A stretch of 64,000 nucleotides of DNA from Betaproteobacteria bacterium (GTDB taxonomy: Bacteria; Pseudomonadota; Gammaproteobacteria; Burkholderiales; SG8-39), in NCBI GenBank assembly GCA_016195915.1, contig JACPYS010000022.1, forward strand, positions 102,126-166,125, read 5' to 3'. A program made the translations under genes and the position numbers. How positions within the stretch are numbered: the first letter of the stretch is position 1; each line of letters begins with the position of its first letter. Below, in pieces: positions 63,917 through 64,000 of the stretch. A model generated the notes under the pieces. That model searched no databases. It had not been told where the DNA came from and saw only the letters and a list, made by a program, of their open reading frames with translations.

Positions 63917-64000
63917 CGTAAGTGCTTGATGCAAAGCGGCCCAGTTTGCGGCGAGGCTTGTAGTGGAGACCTTGGTCCTTGGCGAGGAGGTTTTTGTTTC

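Overview
The window is GC-rich DNA from a proteobacterium, most likely a betaproteobacterium of the Burkholderiales type. Evidence: orphan TctC/Bug solute-binding proteins, two complete branched-chain-amino-acid (Liv) ABC systems, a PEP-CTERM sorting signal, and gene order and codon use typical of that group. No rRNA, tRNA, CRISPR array or intact insertion sequence was seen.

Layout. 1-1313: 5' part of a type I restriction methylase gene (hsdM) that runs off the left edge and carries an in-frame REP-like hairpin. 1388-3704: ilvBN (acetolactate synthase) with an upstream attenuator: promoter, valine-rich leader peptide resembling enterobacterial IvbL, and terminator. 3726-13965 (all minus): small membrane proteins, nitronate monooxygenase, EamA exporter, SDR dehydrogenase, a full Liv operon (livF-G-M-H-K order on the plus map) and a cNMP/GGDEF/EAL protein. 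13979-16425: debris and two toxin-antitoxin-like pairs. 16471-39812: metabolic genes: alkylsulfatase-type hydrolase, Tat protein plus GMC oxidoreductase, tctC-rraA-tctC, a zinc-ribbon/Tim44-like protein, a second Liv operon, a large unrecognised protein, an SGNH hydrolase, an MscS channel, tctC and an amidase.

39915-57620 is the most unusual part. Six intact, all plus-strand, paralogous solute-binding protein genes of the ABC_sub_bind (PF04392, TrpX-like) family are interleaved with toxin-antitoxin and nucleotidyltransferase modules: MNT/HEPN, RHH/PIN, NTase pair, AbrB/PIN, NTase, Phd/PIN, hicA/hicB twice, and an XRE regulator. No ABC permease or ATPase lies with them. Five truncated copies in this array, and one near 14 kb, flank or abut the other genes. 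A conserved leader of about 90 nt precedes most copies. Several breakpoints fall at the leader or inside the paralogues, so the family looks like a recombination platform. Within this stretch, 49984-50874 is a GrdB/PrdB-like selenoprotein gene interrupted by an in-frame UGA, with a SECIS-like hairpin directly downstream.

57586-63148 holds a MATE exporter, a large adenylate cyclase/ATPase/TPR regulator and a PaaI-type thioesterase. 63154-63916 is a run of defence-gene fragments (RhuM, YhcG/DUF1016, HsdS).

Functionally the region is dominated by periplasmic capture of small organic acids and amino acids and by catabolic enzymes. The accessory part is rich in addiction and defence debris. All functional calls are from reading the translated sequence; no database search was possible.
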